This document shows, in pieces, positions 1 to 6,519 of a stretch of DNA of 8,820 bases (its first letter is position 1; each line of letters begins with the position of its first letter). Below the pieces are notes generated by a model that saw only the letters and a list, made by a program, of their open reading frames with translations, did not search any database and was not told the DNA's origin. The position numbers were made by a program, and so were the translations under genes. Source of the stretch: an uncultured Campylobacter sp. (lineage in GTDB: Bacteria > Campylobacterota > Campylobacteria > Campylobacterales > Campylobacteraceae); the NCBI GenBank assembly GCA_937896205.1, contig CALBNA010000279.1:1-8820 (forward strand), written 5' to 3'.

Positions 1-1294
1 TCTCTGAGGCTACGGCTGTAAAAAGTACATCAGATGAGCTATTTAGCGCAGTTTCAACTGAGTCTTGGATAACACCAATAGTAAAGCCAACTGTTACAAA
101 CTGCATAGCGATATCGTTACTGATACCAAAAAGACCGCACGCTAATGGCACTAGAAGAAGTGAGCCTCCAGCCACGCCAGATGCACCACAAGCGCCAAGA
201 GCTGAGATGAAGCAAAGAAGTAGCGCATCGCCAAATGTAACTGTGATAGATGGGATAGAATTTACCGCAGTAAGTGCTAGGATGCTGATGGTAACTGCTG
301 CACCGCCCATGTTTATGGTGGCACCTAGTGGGATAGAGATAGAGTAGAGCTCTTCTTTTAACCCAAGCTTTTTGCAAAGCGCCATATTTACCGGGATATT
401 TGCCGCAGACGAGCGAGTGAAAAACGCCGTAACCGCGCTTTCTCTCACGCAAGTCATAACTAGCGGATAAGGGTTTTTCTTAGTAACCGCAAACACCATC
501 GCAGGGTAAACGACGAAGGAAACGAAGGCCATCGCGCCTACTAGAACGAGGATTAGTTTTAGATAGCCCGCAAGCGCCTCAAAGCCTGTCTCGTGGATGC
601 TGATGGTAACTAGGCCAAAGATACCAAACGGCGCGAGGCGGATGATAAATCTAACGATTTTAGTCACGCCGTCGCTGACGTCTTGGAATACTTTTTTAGT
701 TTCTTGCGTGCAAAATCTCATCGCGATACCGCCACCCACGGCCCAAGTGATGATGCCGATGTAGTTGCCGCTAGAAAGCGCGGTGATAGGGTTTTGAACC
801 ATTTTAAAGATGAGGTCTTTTAGGACGTCCACGATGCCTTGCGGAGCGCTCATATTTGCGCTCTCGACGCCTTTTAGCACGAGCTCCATCGGAAAAAGAA
901 AGCTTGCTACGACCGCAACTACGGCAGCTAAAAACGTGCCGACTAGGTAAAGCGTAACTACCTTTTGCATGCCTTTTGTGTGGCCGAATTCTTTTACGAT
1001 GATAGATGCGGCTACCAGTACGAAAACTAGGATAGGCGCGATAGCTTTAAGCGCGCCGACGAAGAGGTTGCCCAAGACGGCGATGGAGTTTGCGACCGAA
1101 TTTGCCACGTCGGTTAGGTCTTTTTTTGCTGCTGCTAATTGCGCTGCGTCGCTCACGCCTTTTGCGATTAGCTCGTTATAAGGAGCCGCCTGATAGTGCG
1201 TCCAAAAGCCGATAACGGCGCCTAGAGCTATGCCGATTAAAATTTGAACGATCAAATTTCCGTCGGCGAACCTTTTTGCTAGTTTGCTAAACAT
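1..1294 (-). CDS. sstT: Na+/serine-threonine symporter SstT (3' end outside the window)
   Basis: This is an inner-membrane symporter of the dicarboxylate/amino acid:cation (DAACS) family, expected to import serine and threonine with Na+. I translated the minus strand from ATG 1294-1292 and found 431 uninterrupted codons to the window edge, so the stop codon lies outside. E. coli SstT is about 414 residues, so little is missing. Visible family landmarks are [10 protein letters not shown] at residues 294-303 (the serine-rich hairpin, in the SstT form), NMGGA at 328-332 in place of the NMDGT motif of glutamate transporters, and [14 protein letters not shown] at 409-422. The spacing N328/N418/D422 matches the Na+-site residues of GltPh. 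The rest is strongly hydrophobic. The start is supported by AAGGA (1306-1302) seven bases upstream. The gene is divergent from metK. SstT is preferred over other DAACS members because of [10 protein letters not shown] and NMGGA; substrate specificity is inferred from this. Confidence 0.9.
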   Translation of the reverse strand, partial: MFSKLAKRFADGNLIVQILIGIALGAVIGFWTHYQAAPYNELIAKGVSDAAQLAAAKKDLTDVANSVANSIAVLGNLFVGALKAIAPILVFVLVAASIIVKEFGHTKGMQKVVTLYLVGTFLAAVVAVVASFLFPMELVLKGVESANMSAPQGIVDVLKDLIFKMVQNPITALSSGNYIGIITWAVGGGIAMRFCTQETKKVFQDVSDGVTKIVRFIIRLAPFGIFGLVTISIHETGFEALAGYLKLILVLVGAMAFVSFVVYPAMVFAVTKKNPYPLVMTCVRESAVTAFFTRSSAANIPVNMALCKKLGLKEELYSISIPLGATINMGGAAVTISILALTAVNSIPSITVTFGDALLLCFISALGACGASGVAGGSLLLVPLACGLFGISNDIAMQFVTVGFTIGVIQDSVETALNSSSDVLFTAVASE

Positions 1295-1332
1295 TCTAGT
1301 GTCCTTGCCTTAAAATTTAATTTTAGTTTAGG

Positions 1333-1362
1333 ATTATAGCCGAATTTACGCGGAATTTACAA
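1333..1362 (-). promoter_or_regulatory. putative sigma70-type promoter of sstT
   Basis: On the minus strand there is a perfect TATAAT box (plus-strand 1333-1338). A 4/6 match to the -35 consensus (TTGTAA, plus 1357-1362) lies 18 bases upstream. Weak -35 boxes are usual in Campylobacter. This predicts a leader of about 30 nt before the sstT start. The assignment is from sequence only. Confidence 0.6.
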
Positions 1363-1369
1363 GCTTTGA

Positions 1370-1421
1370 GCGAGATTAATTTGAATTTTATTATGAAATG
1401 TTACAATTGCGAGATTAATTT
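1370..1421. repeat. 13-bp direct repeat flanking the metK promoter
   Basis: The word GCGAGATTAATTT occurs at 1370-1382 and again, identically, at 1409-1421, with starts 39 bp apart. The first copy reaches the -35 region of the proposed metK promoter and the second covers its expected transcription start. It may be a paired operator site or simply duplicated sequence; nothing here identifies a binding protein. Confidence 0.5.
1381..1407 (+). promoter_or_regulatory. putative promoter of metK (extended -10)
   Basis: TGtTACAAT at 1399-1407 is an extended -10 element with TACAAT at 1402-1407. A poor -35 (TTGAAT, 1381-1386) lies 15 bases before it. The predicted start near 1413 gives a leader of about 24 nt ending in the ribosome binding site AAAGGA (1426-1431), five bases before the ATG. 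The leader is too short for a SAM riboswitch. Confidence 0.55.
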
Positions 1422-1436
1422 TCATAAAGGAAAAGC

Positions 1437-2639
1437 ATGTATTTATTTACTTCAGAGGTTGTGAGCCCGGGTCACCCGGATAAATGCGCCGACATCATCG
1501 CCGACAGCATCGTAGATACTATCTTGATGCAAGACCCAAACGGTCGCGTCGCTAGCGAAGTTTTCGTCGCGGGTAAAAACATTATAATAGGCGGCGAGAT
1601 AAACTCTAAGGTCAAGTTAAGTTTCAAAGACTATGAGGGTATCGTCAAAAACGCGCTGGCTAAAATCGGCTACGACGGCAAGTCTAAATTTACGAAAGAG
1701 CAGTGCCTGCACCCAGACGACGTCGAGATAAAGGTCTGCATAAATCAGCAAAGTGCGGATATAAATCAAGGCGTCGATCAAGAAGGTGGCGAGATAGGCG
1801 CAGGGGATCAGGGCATAATGTTTGGCTTTGCTAGCTGCGAAGCGAACGAATATATGCCCGCAGCCATAACCTACGCTAGGATGCTTTGCGATAAGGTTTA
1901 TAAATTTGCCAAAGCCAATCCCGATAAACTTGGCGTCGATATCAAAACTCAGGTCACGGTAGACTACGGTACGAAGGATAACTTTGAAAGCTGCAAACCT
2001 CAAAGCATCCACACTATCGTAGTTTCGGCTCCTTGCGTCGAGACGATGAAGATAGAGGAGCTGCGCGCTCTAGTGCAAACTCTCATCGACGACGCGGGCT
2101 TGCCAAAAGGCCTATATGATAAGAGCAAAACTCTTATCTACATCAACCCGACAGGCCGCTACGTAAATCACAGCTCGCTTCACGATAGCGGGCTAACGGG
2201 TCGCAAGCTCATCGTGGATAGTTTTGGCGGATATAGCCCGATAGGCGGCGGCGCGCAAAGCAGCAAGGACTACACGAAAGTCGATCGCAGCGGCCTTTAT
2301 GCGGCGCGCTGGATAGCTAAAAATATCGTCGCGGCCGGCCTTGCTAAAAAGTGCATCGTCCAGCTAAGCTACGCTATCGGTATGGCAAAGCCTACCTCTG
2401 TCAGCGTAGATACGATGGGCACGCAGATCTCGGGCGTAAACGACGATATGCTGTCAAATTTCGTTAGCGAAAATTTCGCCCTCACTCCGCGCTGGATAAC
2501 AAATAAATTCGGCCTGGATAAACCCGGCAAAGATACGTTTTTATACGCTAAAGTAGCAGCCAAAGGTCAAGTCGGAAACGCCAAATATCCGTGGGAAAAG
2601 CTTGATGCGGTTGATACCTTCAAGGCTTTGATTAAATAA
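1437..2639 (+). CDS. metK: S-adenosylmethionine synthetase MetK
   Basis: This cytoplasmic enzyme makes S-adenosylmethionine from methionine and ATP, releasing phosphate and pyrophosphate. It supplies the methyl donor for the cell. The 400 residues are close to the usual family length (E. coli about 384). Visible motifs are the N-terminal GHPDKCAD at 12-19 (ATP-binding His and Asp), E41 in the position of the conserved metal/K+-site Glu, GAGDQGIMFGF at 121-131, GLTGRKLIVDSFGG at 252-265, the glycine-rich loop GGGAQSSKD at 270-278, KVDRSGLYAARW at 281-292, SYAIGMAKP at 311-319, and a C-terminal YPWEKLD. Two signatures differ from the common form: GAGDQG...GF instead of GY, and GGGAQSSKD instead of GGGAFSGKD. 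I believe this is the epsilonproteobacterial MetK variant. The start is fixed by AAAGGA five bases upstream. It is a single gene with its own promoter and terminator. The identity is very secure. Confidence 0.97.
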   Translation: MYLFTSEVVSPGHPDKCADIIADSIVDTILMQDPNGRVASEVFVAGKNIIIGGEINSKVKLSFKDYEGIVKNALAKIGYDGKSKFTKEQCLHPDDVEIKVCINQQSADINQGVDQEGGEIGAGDQGIMFGFASCEANEYMPAAITYARMLCDKVYKFAKANPDKLGVDIKTQVTVDYGTKDNFESCKPQSIHTIVVSAPCVETMKIEELRALVQTLIDDAGLPKGLYDKSKTLIYINPTGRYVNHSSLHDSGLTGRKLIVDSFGGYSPIGGGAQSSKDYTKVDRSGLYAARWIAKNIVAAGLAKKCIVQLSYAIGMAKPTSVSVDTMGTQISGVNDDMLSNFVSENFALTPRWITNKFGLDKPGKDTFLYAKVAAKGQVGNAKYPWEKLDAVDTFKALIK

Positions 2640-2644
2640 TTTCC

Positions 2645-2672
2645 TAAGCCCGCCAAATTTAACGCGGGCTTA
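2645..2672 (+). terminator. hairpin terminator after metK
   Basis: TAAGCCCGC (2645-2653) pairs perfectly with GCGGGCTTA (2664-2672), a 9-bp GC-rich stem with a 10-nt loop. It starts six bases after the metK stop. It is followed by AAATTTA rather than a clean T tract, so it is a probable but imperfect Rho-independent terminator. Confidence 0.6.
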
Positions 2673-2679
2673 AATTTAC

Positions 2680-2693
2680 CCTTAAATTTAAGG
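2680..2693. repeat. 14-bp perfect palindrome upstream of the 199-aa gene
   Basis: CCTTAAATTTAAGG is a perfect 14-bp palindrome with no spacer, sitting between the metK terminator and the next gene. It could be an operator for the gene at 2771. AAATTT is very common in Campylobacter spacers, so chance is a real alternative. I see no convincing -10/-35 pair in 2694-2770, where a promoter for that gene might be expected. Confidence 0.35.
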
Positions 2694-2770
2694 CTCCGTA
2701 TGAAATTTTGCTCCGCTTTACGTCTTAAATTTGCTTCAAAACCGCTTGGCAAAATTTAAAGAGAATTAAA

Positions 2771-3370
2771 ATGCAAACGGCGATAAAACAAAATGGTAAA
2801 AACAAGACGCTCGGATTCGTTTTGCTCGGACTTTGCGCTTTTTATTTTATTTGCGCGCTAGGCATTTTCGTATTGCCTTTTGACGTGCTGGCTCGCTCGT
2901 CTTTAGCGCGAGTTTTCGTGGAAGCTATGCTTAAAATTTACCAGGCCGTAGAGAGAGCTTTTACTCATGCCGATTTTACTCAAAAGACCGCGCTTTATAT
3001 CGCTTATATGGGAGCCGTCAAGGTCGTCACGCTTGTCGGTTTCGTCGCGGCTTGCTTGCTGTGCGGCAGTAAAGAAAATAAAGCTCGCGTGATGAAACAA
3101 GCAAGAAAAGAAAATCCGGTCGCAAGATTTATTGTTTCGATTTTTGCTGTTTTGTTGGCTGCATTTTTTACAAATTTGGACTTTAACGGCACTTATATAG
3201 GCTACCGAAAACCAAAAAGTTCACCGGAGTATGAGTGGGTATTGACGACGCCAGGAGAGCTGTTTTGGCAAGAAACGCTTGATTTTATTATTTTGATCAT
3301 CGTGGCTGCTTGCATATTTTATGTAGCGTTGCAAATTCAGTTGCTATTTCGTAAACGCAAAAACGCCTAA
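2771..3370 (+). CDS. unrecognised four-helix membrane protein, 199 aa
   Basis: I do not recognise the family. The protein starts with a short basic tail (K6, K10, K12), followed by a likely membrane helix at about 14-37. An amphipathic stretch runs from about 39 to 75. Further hydrophobic helices lie at about 76-98, 118-136 and 170-192, and the C-terminus is basic (RKRKNA). The segments after helix 2 (SKENKARVMKQARKENP) and after helix 4 are positively charged and probably cytoplasmic. The 137-169 loop (GTYIGYRKPKSSPEYEW, then TTPGELFWQE) would then be periplasmic. No catalytic motif or conserved cysteine pair is seen. The ribosome binding site is poor (AAAGAG at 2758-2763, spacing about 7). 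The gene sits alone between metK and lnt and ends 11 bp from the lnt stop. From memory, this gene is absent between metK and lnt in C. jejuni, so it may be an accessory insertion. Confidence 0.75.
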   Translation: MQTAIKQNGKNKTLGFVLLGLCAFYFICALGIFVLPFDVLARSSLARVFVEAMLKIYQAVERAFTHADFTQKTALYIAYMGAVKVVTLVGFVAACLLCGSKENKARVMKQARKENPVARFIVSIFAVLLAAFFTNLDFNGTYIGYRKPKSSPEYEWVLTTPGELFWQETLDFIILIIVAACIFYVALQIQLLFRKRKNA

Positions 3371-3384
3371 ATTTAGCAAATTTA
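3368..3384. repeat. AT-only inverted repeat joining two convergent stop codons
   Basis: TAAATTT-AGC-AAATTTA is a perfect 7-bp inverted repeat with a 3-nt centre. Its outer ends are the TAA stop of the 199-aa gene (3368-3370) and the TAA stop of lnt on the other strand (plus 3382-3384). It may act as a weak bidirectional terminator, but with only A-T pairs and no T tract the support is slight. Confidence 0.3.
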
Positions 3385-4683
3385 TCTGAAAAATTTATCG
3401 AGCAAGCCTTGTTTTGGCGTGATTATCTCAGATGGCGAGCCGTTTACGCTATGATAGATGGCTTTGCCGTATTTCGTCGCGTAGTATTTGAGTAAATTTC
3501 GCTGTAAATTTGGCTCTGTGCTAGGCACGAACCAGCCGTTGTTCGTCACTGCGATCATAACGTCAAATTCGCCCTCAAATAGCTCGTCTCGCGTCGCTTC
3601 GTAGCAGATCGCGTTTCTGATTTTTACGCCCTCTATCTCGTAGTCGCTCGGAGCGCTCGCCGTTTCAAAATCCTTCGCGCCGCCGAAAAATATTTTATTT
3701 ATCAAATCTCTCGCAAACGCCGGTAGCGGGATCTCTTCGCCAAAAGGCACGAGGATAAATTTATCCATCCGCCGCATCTTGCCGCGGTCAAAGAAAAACG
3801 CCGAGTTGTAGTTCGTGCCGTTTTCGCGAGCCAGCGCACCGGCGACGATAGCGATCTTTTGCGACTTTTCTAGTAGTTCGGAGATGAGATTTCGCTCGTG
3901 CGTCATATAGACGGGAAAGGCGCTCTCGGGCAAAATAACCGCCCTAAATCCCGCGTTTATCGCCTCGTCTATGACGGCTAAATTTTGATTTATAAACTCG
4001 TTTTTTAGCTGCTTAGCCCACTTTAGCTCTTGCGGAACGTCGGTGTTTGCTAGCTTTACTTCAAAAGGCAGAGTTTTAAAATTTGGCGTACCGTACTGCA
4101 CCGCGCAGGCTAAAAGCGCGGCAAAAGCGATAAATTTGAGGCGGTTTTTGACGTAAAACAGGCACAAAATCGCGGCGAAAATAAACGCAAGGGCTAGCAA
4201 ACTGGGCGCAAAAATTCCCGGCACGAAAACTGCTTCTAAATTTAGCCAGTTAAAGCCGAATGGATGGATGTTTGAAGCCAAGATAAGCAGCAAAGCCTTT
4301 AGCCAAATTTGAGCCGGGATGCCCGCTATCAAAAAAAGCGCGCCGTAGATGATCCCGATAGCTAAAATTTCAAGCGGGATGAGGTAGCTAAGCTCGTAAT
4401 AAACGAGGCTAAAGCTGATCCAGTAGAACCACAAAATCCCGATAAAAAATCCCGTCCAAAAAAAGCCGCAGCGGTCAAATTTGAGCAGAAAATAAAAGCC
4501 CGCGATCGCAAAAAACGGCGAGATAAAATTTAAAATTTCGCCGCCTAAAACATCGGCTAGTATAAAATTTGAGATTAAAATCGCGCCGACAAAGGCTTTT
4601 ATTATAATTTTAGTGCTAAAATAAGGGCTTAAAATTTTTTTTATTAAGGAACCCCATGCAAGAAGGAAATTTCGTAGCTTCAT
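3382..4683 (-). CDS. lnt: apolipoprotein N-acyltransferase Lnt
   Basis: This inner-membrane enzyme transfers an acyl chain from phospholipid to the N-terminal cysteine of processed lipoproteins, the last step of lipoprotein maturation. Hydrophobic helices fill roughly residues 25-195. A periplasmic nitrilase-like (CN-hydrolase) domain follows at about 207-420. The catalytic triad is visible: E253 in ILPESAFPVY, K308 in MDKFILVPFGEEIP, and C360 in RNAICYEATRDE. Supporting residues are E315 and W385 in TNNGWF. At 433 residues it is shorter than E. coli Lnt (512), as expected for this group. No ATG, GTG or TTG lies in frame just downstream of ATG 4683, and AGAGG (4693-4689) precedes it by five bases, so I keep this start. 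It overlaps the start of yajC by 28 bp on the opposite strand. Its promoter must lie inside yajC; the best box I see is a weak TAAAAT (plus 4712-4717). Confidence 0.93.
   Translation of the reverse strand: MKLRNFLLAWGSLIKKILSPYFSTKIIIKAFVGAILISNFILADVLGGEILNFISPFFAIAGFYFLLKFDRCGFFWTGFFIGILWFYWISFSLVYYELSYLIPLEILAIGIIYGALFLIAGIPAQIWLKALLLILASNIHPFGFNWLNLEAVFVPGIFAPSLLALAFIFAAILCLFYVKNRLKFIAFAALLACAVQYGTPNFKTLPFEVKLANTDVPQELKWAKQLKNEFINQNLAVIDEAINAGFRAVILPESAFPVYMTHERNLISELLEKSQKIAIVAGALARENGTNYNSAFFFDRGKMRRMDKFILVPFGEEIPLPAFARDLINKIFFGGAKDFETASAPSDYEIEGVKIRNAICYEATRDELFEGEFDVMIAVTNNGWFVPSTEPNLQRNLLKYYATKYGKAIYHSVNGSPSEIITPKQGLLDKFFR
4603..4608 (+). promoter_or_regulatory. putative -10 box of the yajC-secDF-leuS operon
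   Basis: A perfect TATAAT (4603-4608) lies in a T-rich stretch, 47 bases before the yajC ATG, with no good -35. This fits Campylobacter sigma70 promoters, which often lack one. It falls within the lnt coding region on the other strand. The yajC ribosome binding site AAGGA (4646-4650) is five bases before its ATG. Confidence 0.5.
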
Positions 4684-4946
4684 TACTGCCTCTAGTCGTG
4701 CTTTTCGCGATATTTTATTTTTTGGTTATCAGACCGCAGCAAAAACAGCAAAAAGCTCATGCCGCGATGCTAGCCGCACTCGAAAAAGGCGACAAGATCA
4801 TAACTAGCGGCGGACTAATCTGCGAGGTGATAAAACCGGAAGAGGATTTTATCAGAGTTAAGCTTAACGACGACGTAATCGTGCGCGTTTCACGCGAATT
4901 CGTCGCGAGAAAAATAGAAAAAACAGAGACGAAAGCAAATGCGTAA
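4656..4946 (+). CDS. yajC: Sec translocon accessory subunit YajC
   Basis: YajC is a small inner-membrane partner of SecD and SecF that binds the SecYEG translocon; it is not essential in E. coli. The 96 residues have the family layout. One N-terminal membrane helix (about 8-25) is followed by the diagnostic FYFLVIRPQQKQQKAH. A small soluble cytoplasmic domain then carries LEKGDKIITSGGLICEV, matching the family GD-x-(V/I)-x-T-x-GG-(I/L) motif. The C-terminus is charged. The start is supported by AAGGA five bases upstream. It is the first gene of the operon, and its last eight bases overlap the secD start (ATGCGTAA, 4939-4946), suggesting translational coupling. The N-terminal codons overlap the lnt start on the opposite strand. 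Confidence 0.95.
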   Translation: MQEGNFVASLLPLVVLFAIFYFLVIRPQQKQQKAHAAMLAALEKGDKIITSGGLICEVIKPEEDFIRVKLNDDVIVRVSREFVARKIEKTETKANA

Positions 4947-6519
4947 CGGCAAAATAACGTATAGGCTGATCATCTTTGCTTTGGCTTTGATTTTCGGCAT
5001 TATCTTTTCCGCGCCGTCGTTTACGGACAAGCTAGGCGGATCTAAAATCAGTCTAGGTCTTGATTTGCAGGGCGGACTTCATATGCTTCTTGGCGTTGAG
5101 ACCGAGGAGGCAGTGCACTCAAAGATCAAGTCTATCGCCGCTAGCGTGAACTATTTTGCGAAAAAAGAGGACGTTTTGATCGATAGCTTTAAGATCCGCG
5201 AGGATAAGGTGGACTTTGAGCTGCTAGACGCAGACGAAGCCGCTAAGATCGACGGCATGCTAAAAGATATCAAGGGTCTTAGCGTGCAAAAAGAGGGTCT
5301 AAAATACTCTGTCGGTTTAACCGACGCCGAGAAGGCCGAAACTATCGAATACGCGATAAATCAAGCGGTAGAAACGATCAGAAACCGACTCGATCAGTTC
5401 GGTCTAGCCGAGCCTACGGTAGCAAGACAGGGCAAGGATAATATCCTAGTCGAGCTTCCTGGCATCAAAACGGCGGCTGATGAGCAGCGCGCTCGCGATC
5501 TCATCGCAAAAGCCGCGCACCTCCAGCTGATGGCCGTCGATGAAAAGCGCCAGTCGCAGGCAAACTCTATGAGCGAGGCCGAGGCTGAGAGCTACGGCGA
5601 CATCGTCTATCCGGACGTCAAAAACGAGCAGATAAAATACGTCGTAAAAAACATCCCCGTACTTGACGGCACGATGCTAACGGACGCTAGAGTCGCCTTT
5701 GATCAGCGCACCAACTCGCCTATCATCAGCTTTACTTTAAACGCCGAGGGAGCTAGAATTTTTGGCGATTTTACCGGTGCAAACGTCGGTAAGCGCCTAG
5801 CTATCGTGCTTGACGGCAGGGTTTACTCGGCTCCGTCGATAAACGAGAGAATCGGCGGCGGAAGCGGCCAGATAAGTGGCGGATTTAGCGTAGAGGAGGC
5901 TCACGACGTAGCTATCGCGCTTAGAAGCGGCGCTCTTTTAGCTCCGGTAAAAATGCTAGAAAAACGAAGCGTAGGACCAAGTCTGGGCGCCGATAGCATA
6001 AGACAATCGATGATCGCGCTAGCCTCGGCTTCGGTTTTGGTGGTGCTGTTTATGATAGCTTATTACGGATTTAGCGGCATTTTGGCAAATATCGCGCTTG
6101 TCGCAAATATCTTAATATTAGTCGCCGTGATGGCGATGTTCGGCGCTGCTCTAACGCTACCTGGAATGGCAGGTATAGTGCTAACCATCGGTATGGCCGT
6201 GGATGCAAACGTCATCATAAACGAGCGTATCAGGGAGCTGCTGCGCGACGGAGCCAGTATCGCAACGAGCGTGAAAAAGGGCTACGAAAATGCGATGAGC
6301 GCGATCATAGACGCAAATTTGACCACGCTTATCACCTCGGTCGTACTTTACGCCTACGGTACGGGACCTGTTAAGGGCTTTGCCGTTACTATGGGCATAG
6401 GCATCATCGCCTCGATGATAACGGCGATCTTGGGTACTCACGGTATGTTTGATACGATTATAAATAAAATAGAAAAAAGCGGTAACACGCGGTTTTGGTT
6501 CGGTTATAAAAGGGTATAA
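4939..6519 (+). CDS. secD: protein translocase subunit SecD
   Basis: SecD is an RND-superfamily inner-membrane protein. With SecF it uses the proton gradient to pull preproteins to the periplasmic side and drive SecA-dependent export. Seen in the 526 residues: helix 1 at about 8-25; the family motif LGLDLQGGLHMLLGVE at 39-54; a periplasmic P1 domain including ETIRNRLDQFGLAEP (145-159) and the region around 262-340 with DGRVYSAPSIN (292-302); and five C-terminal helices at about 355-375, 381-402, 408-428, 455-474 and 480-503. Helix 4 carries GMAVDANVIINERIRE (418-433), whose D422 corresponds to the proton-path aspartate (E. coli D519). The length is usual for this group (E. coli 615). There is no strong ribosome binding site before ATG 4939; the overlap with yajC implies coupled translation. 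It abuts secF directly. Confidence 0.97.
   Translation: MRNGKITYRLIIFALALIFGIIFSAPSFTDKLGGSKISLGLDLQGGLHMLLGVETEEAVHSKIKSIAASVNYFAKKEDVLIDSFKIREDKVDFELLDADEAAKIDGMLKDIKGLSVQKEGLKYSVGLTDAEKAETIEYAINQAVETIRNRLDQFGLAEPTVARQGKDNILVELPGIKTAADEQRARDLIAKAAHLQLMAVDEKRQSQANSMSEAEAESYGDIVYPDVKNEQIKYVVKNIPVLDGTMLTDARVAFDQRTNSPIISFTLNAEGARIFGDFTGANVGKRLAIVLDGRVYSAPSINERIGGGSGQISGGFSVEEAHDVAIALRSGALLAPVKMLEKRSVGPSLGADSIRQSMIALASASVLVVLFMIAYYGFSGILANIALVANILILVAVMAMFGAALTLPGMAGIVLTIGMAVDANVIINERIRELLRDGASIATSVKKGYENAMSAIIDANLTTLITSVVLYAYGTGPVKGFAVTMGIGIIASMITAILGTHGMFDTIINKIEKSGNTRFWFGYKRV

Noticed and set aside
117..452. 111-residue open frame on the minus strand
   Set aside because: It overlaps sstT in another frame of the same strand, and its translation is low-complexity and matches nothing; sstT motifs lie in the true frame.
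969..1181. 70-residue open frame on the plus strand
   Set aside because: It lies antisense inside sstT, which has a continuous, family-matching translation on the minus strand.
1..1294. Possible frameshift or pseudogene because no complete frame is closed here
   Set aside because: Codon-by-codon reading of the minus strand gives 431 uninterrupted residues with all expected motifs; the gene is only cut by the window edge.
1408..1436. SAM riboswitch controlling metK
   Set aside because: The predicted leader is only about 24 nt and contains no paired structure; there is no room for an aptamer.
1617..2012. 131-residue open frame antisense to metK
   Set aside because: It is a shadow of metK with no ribosome binding site seen and no recognisable motif.
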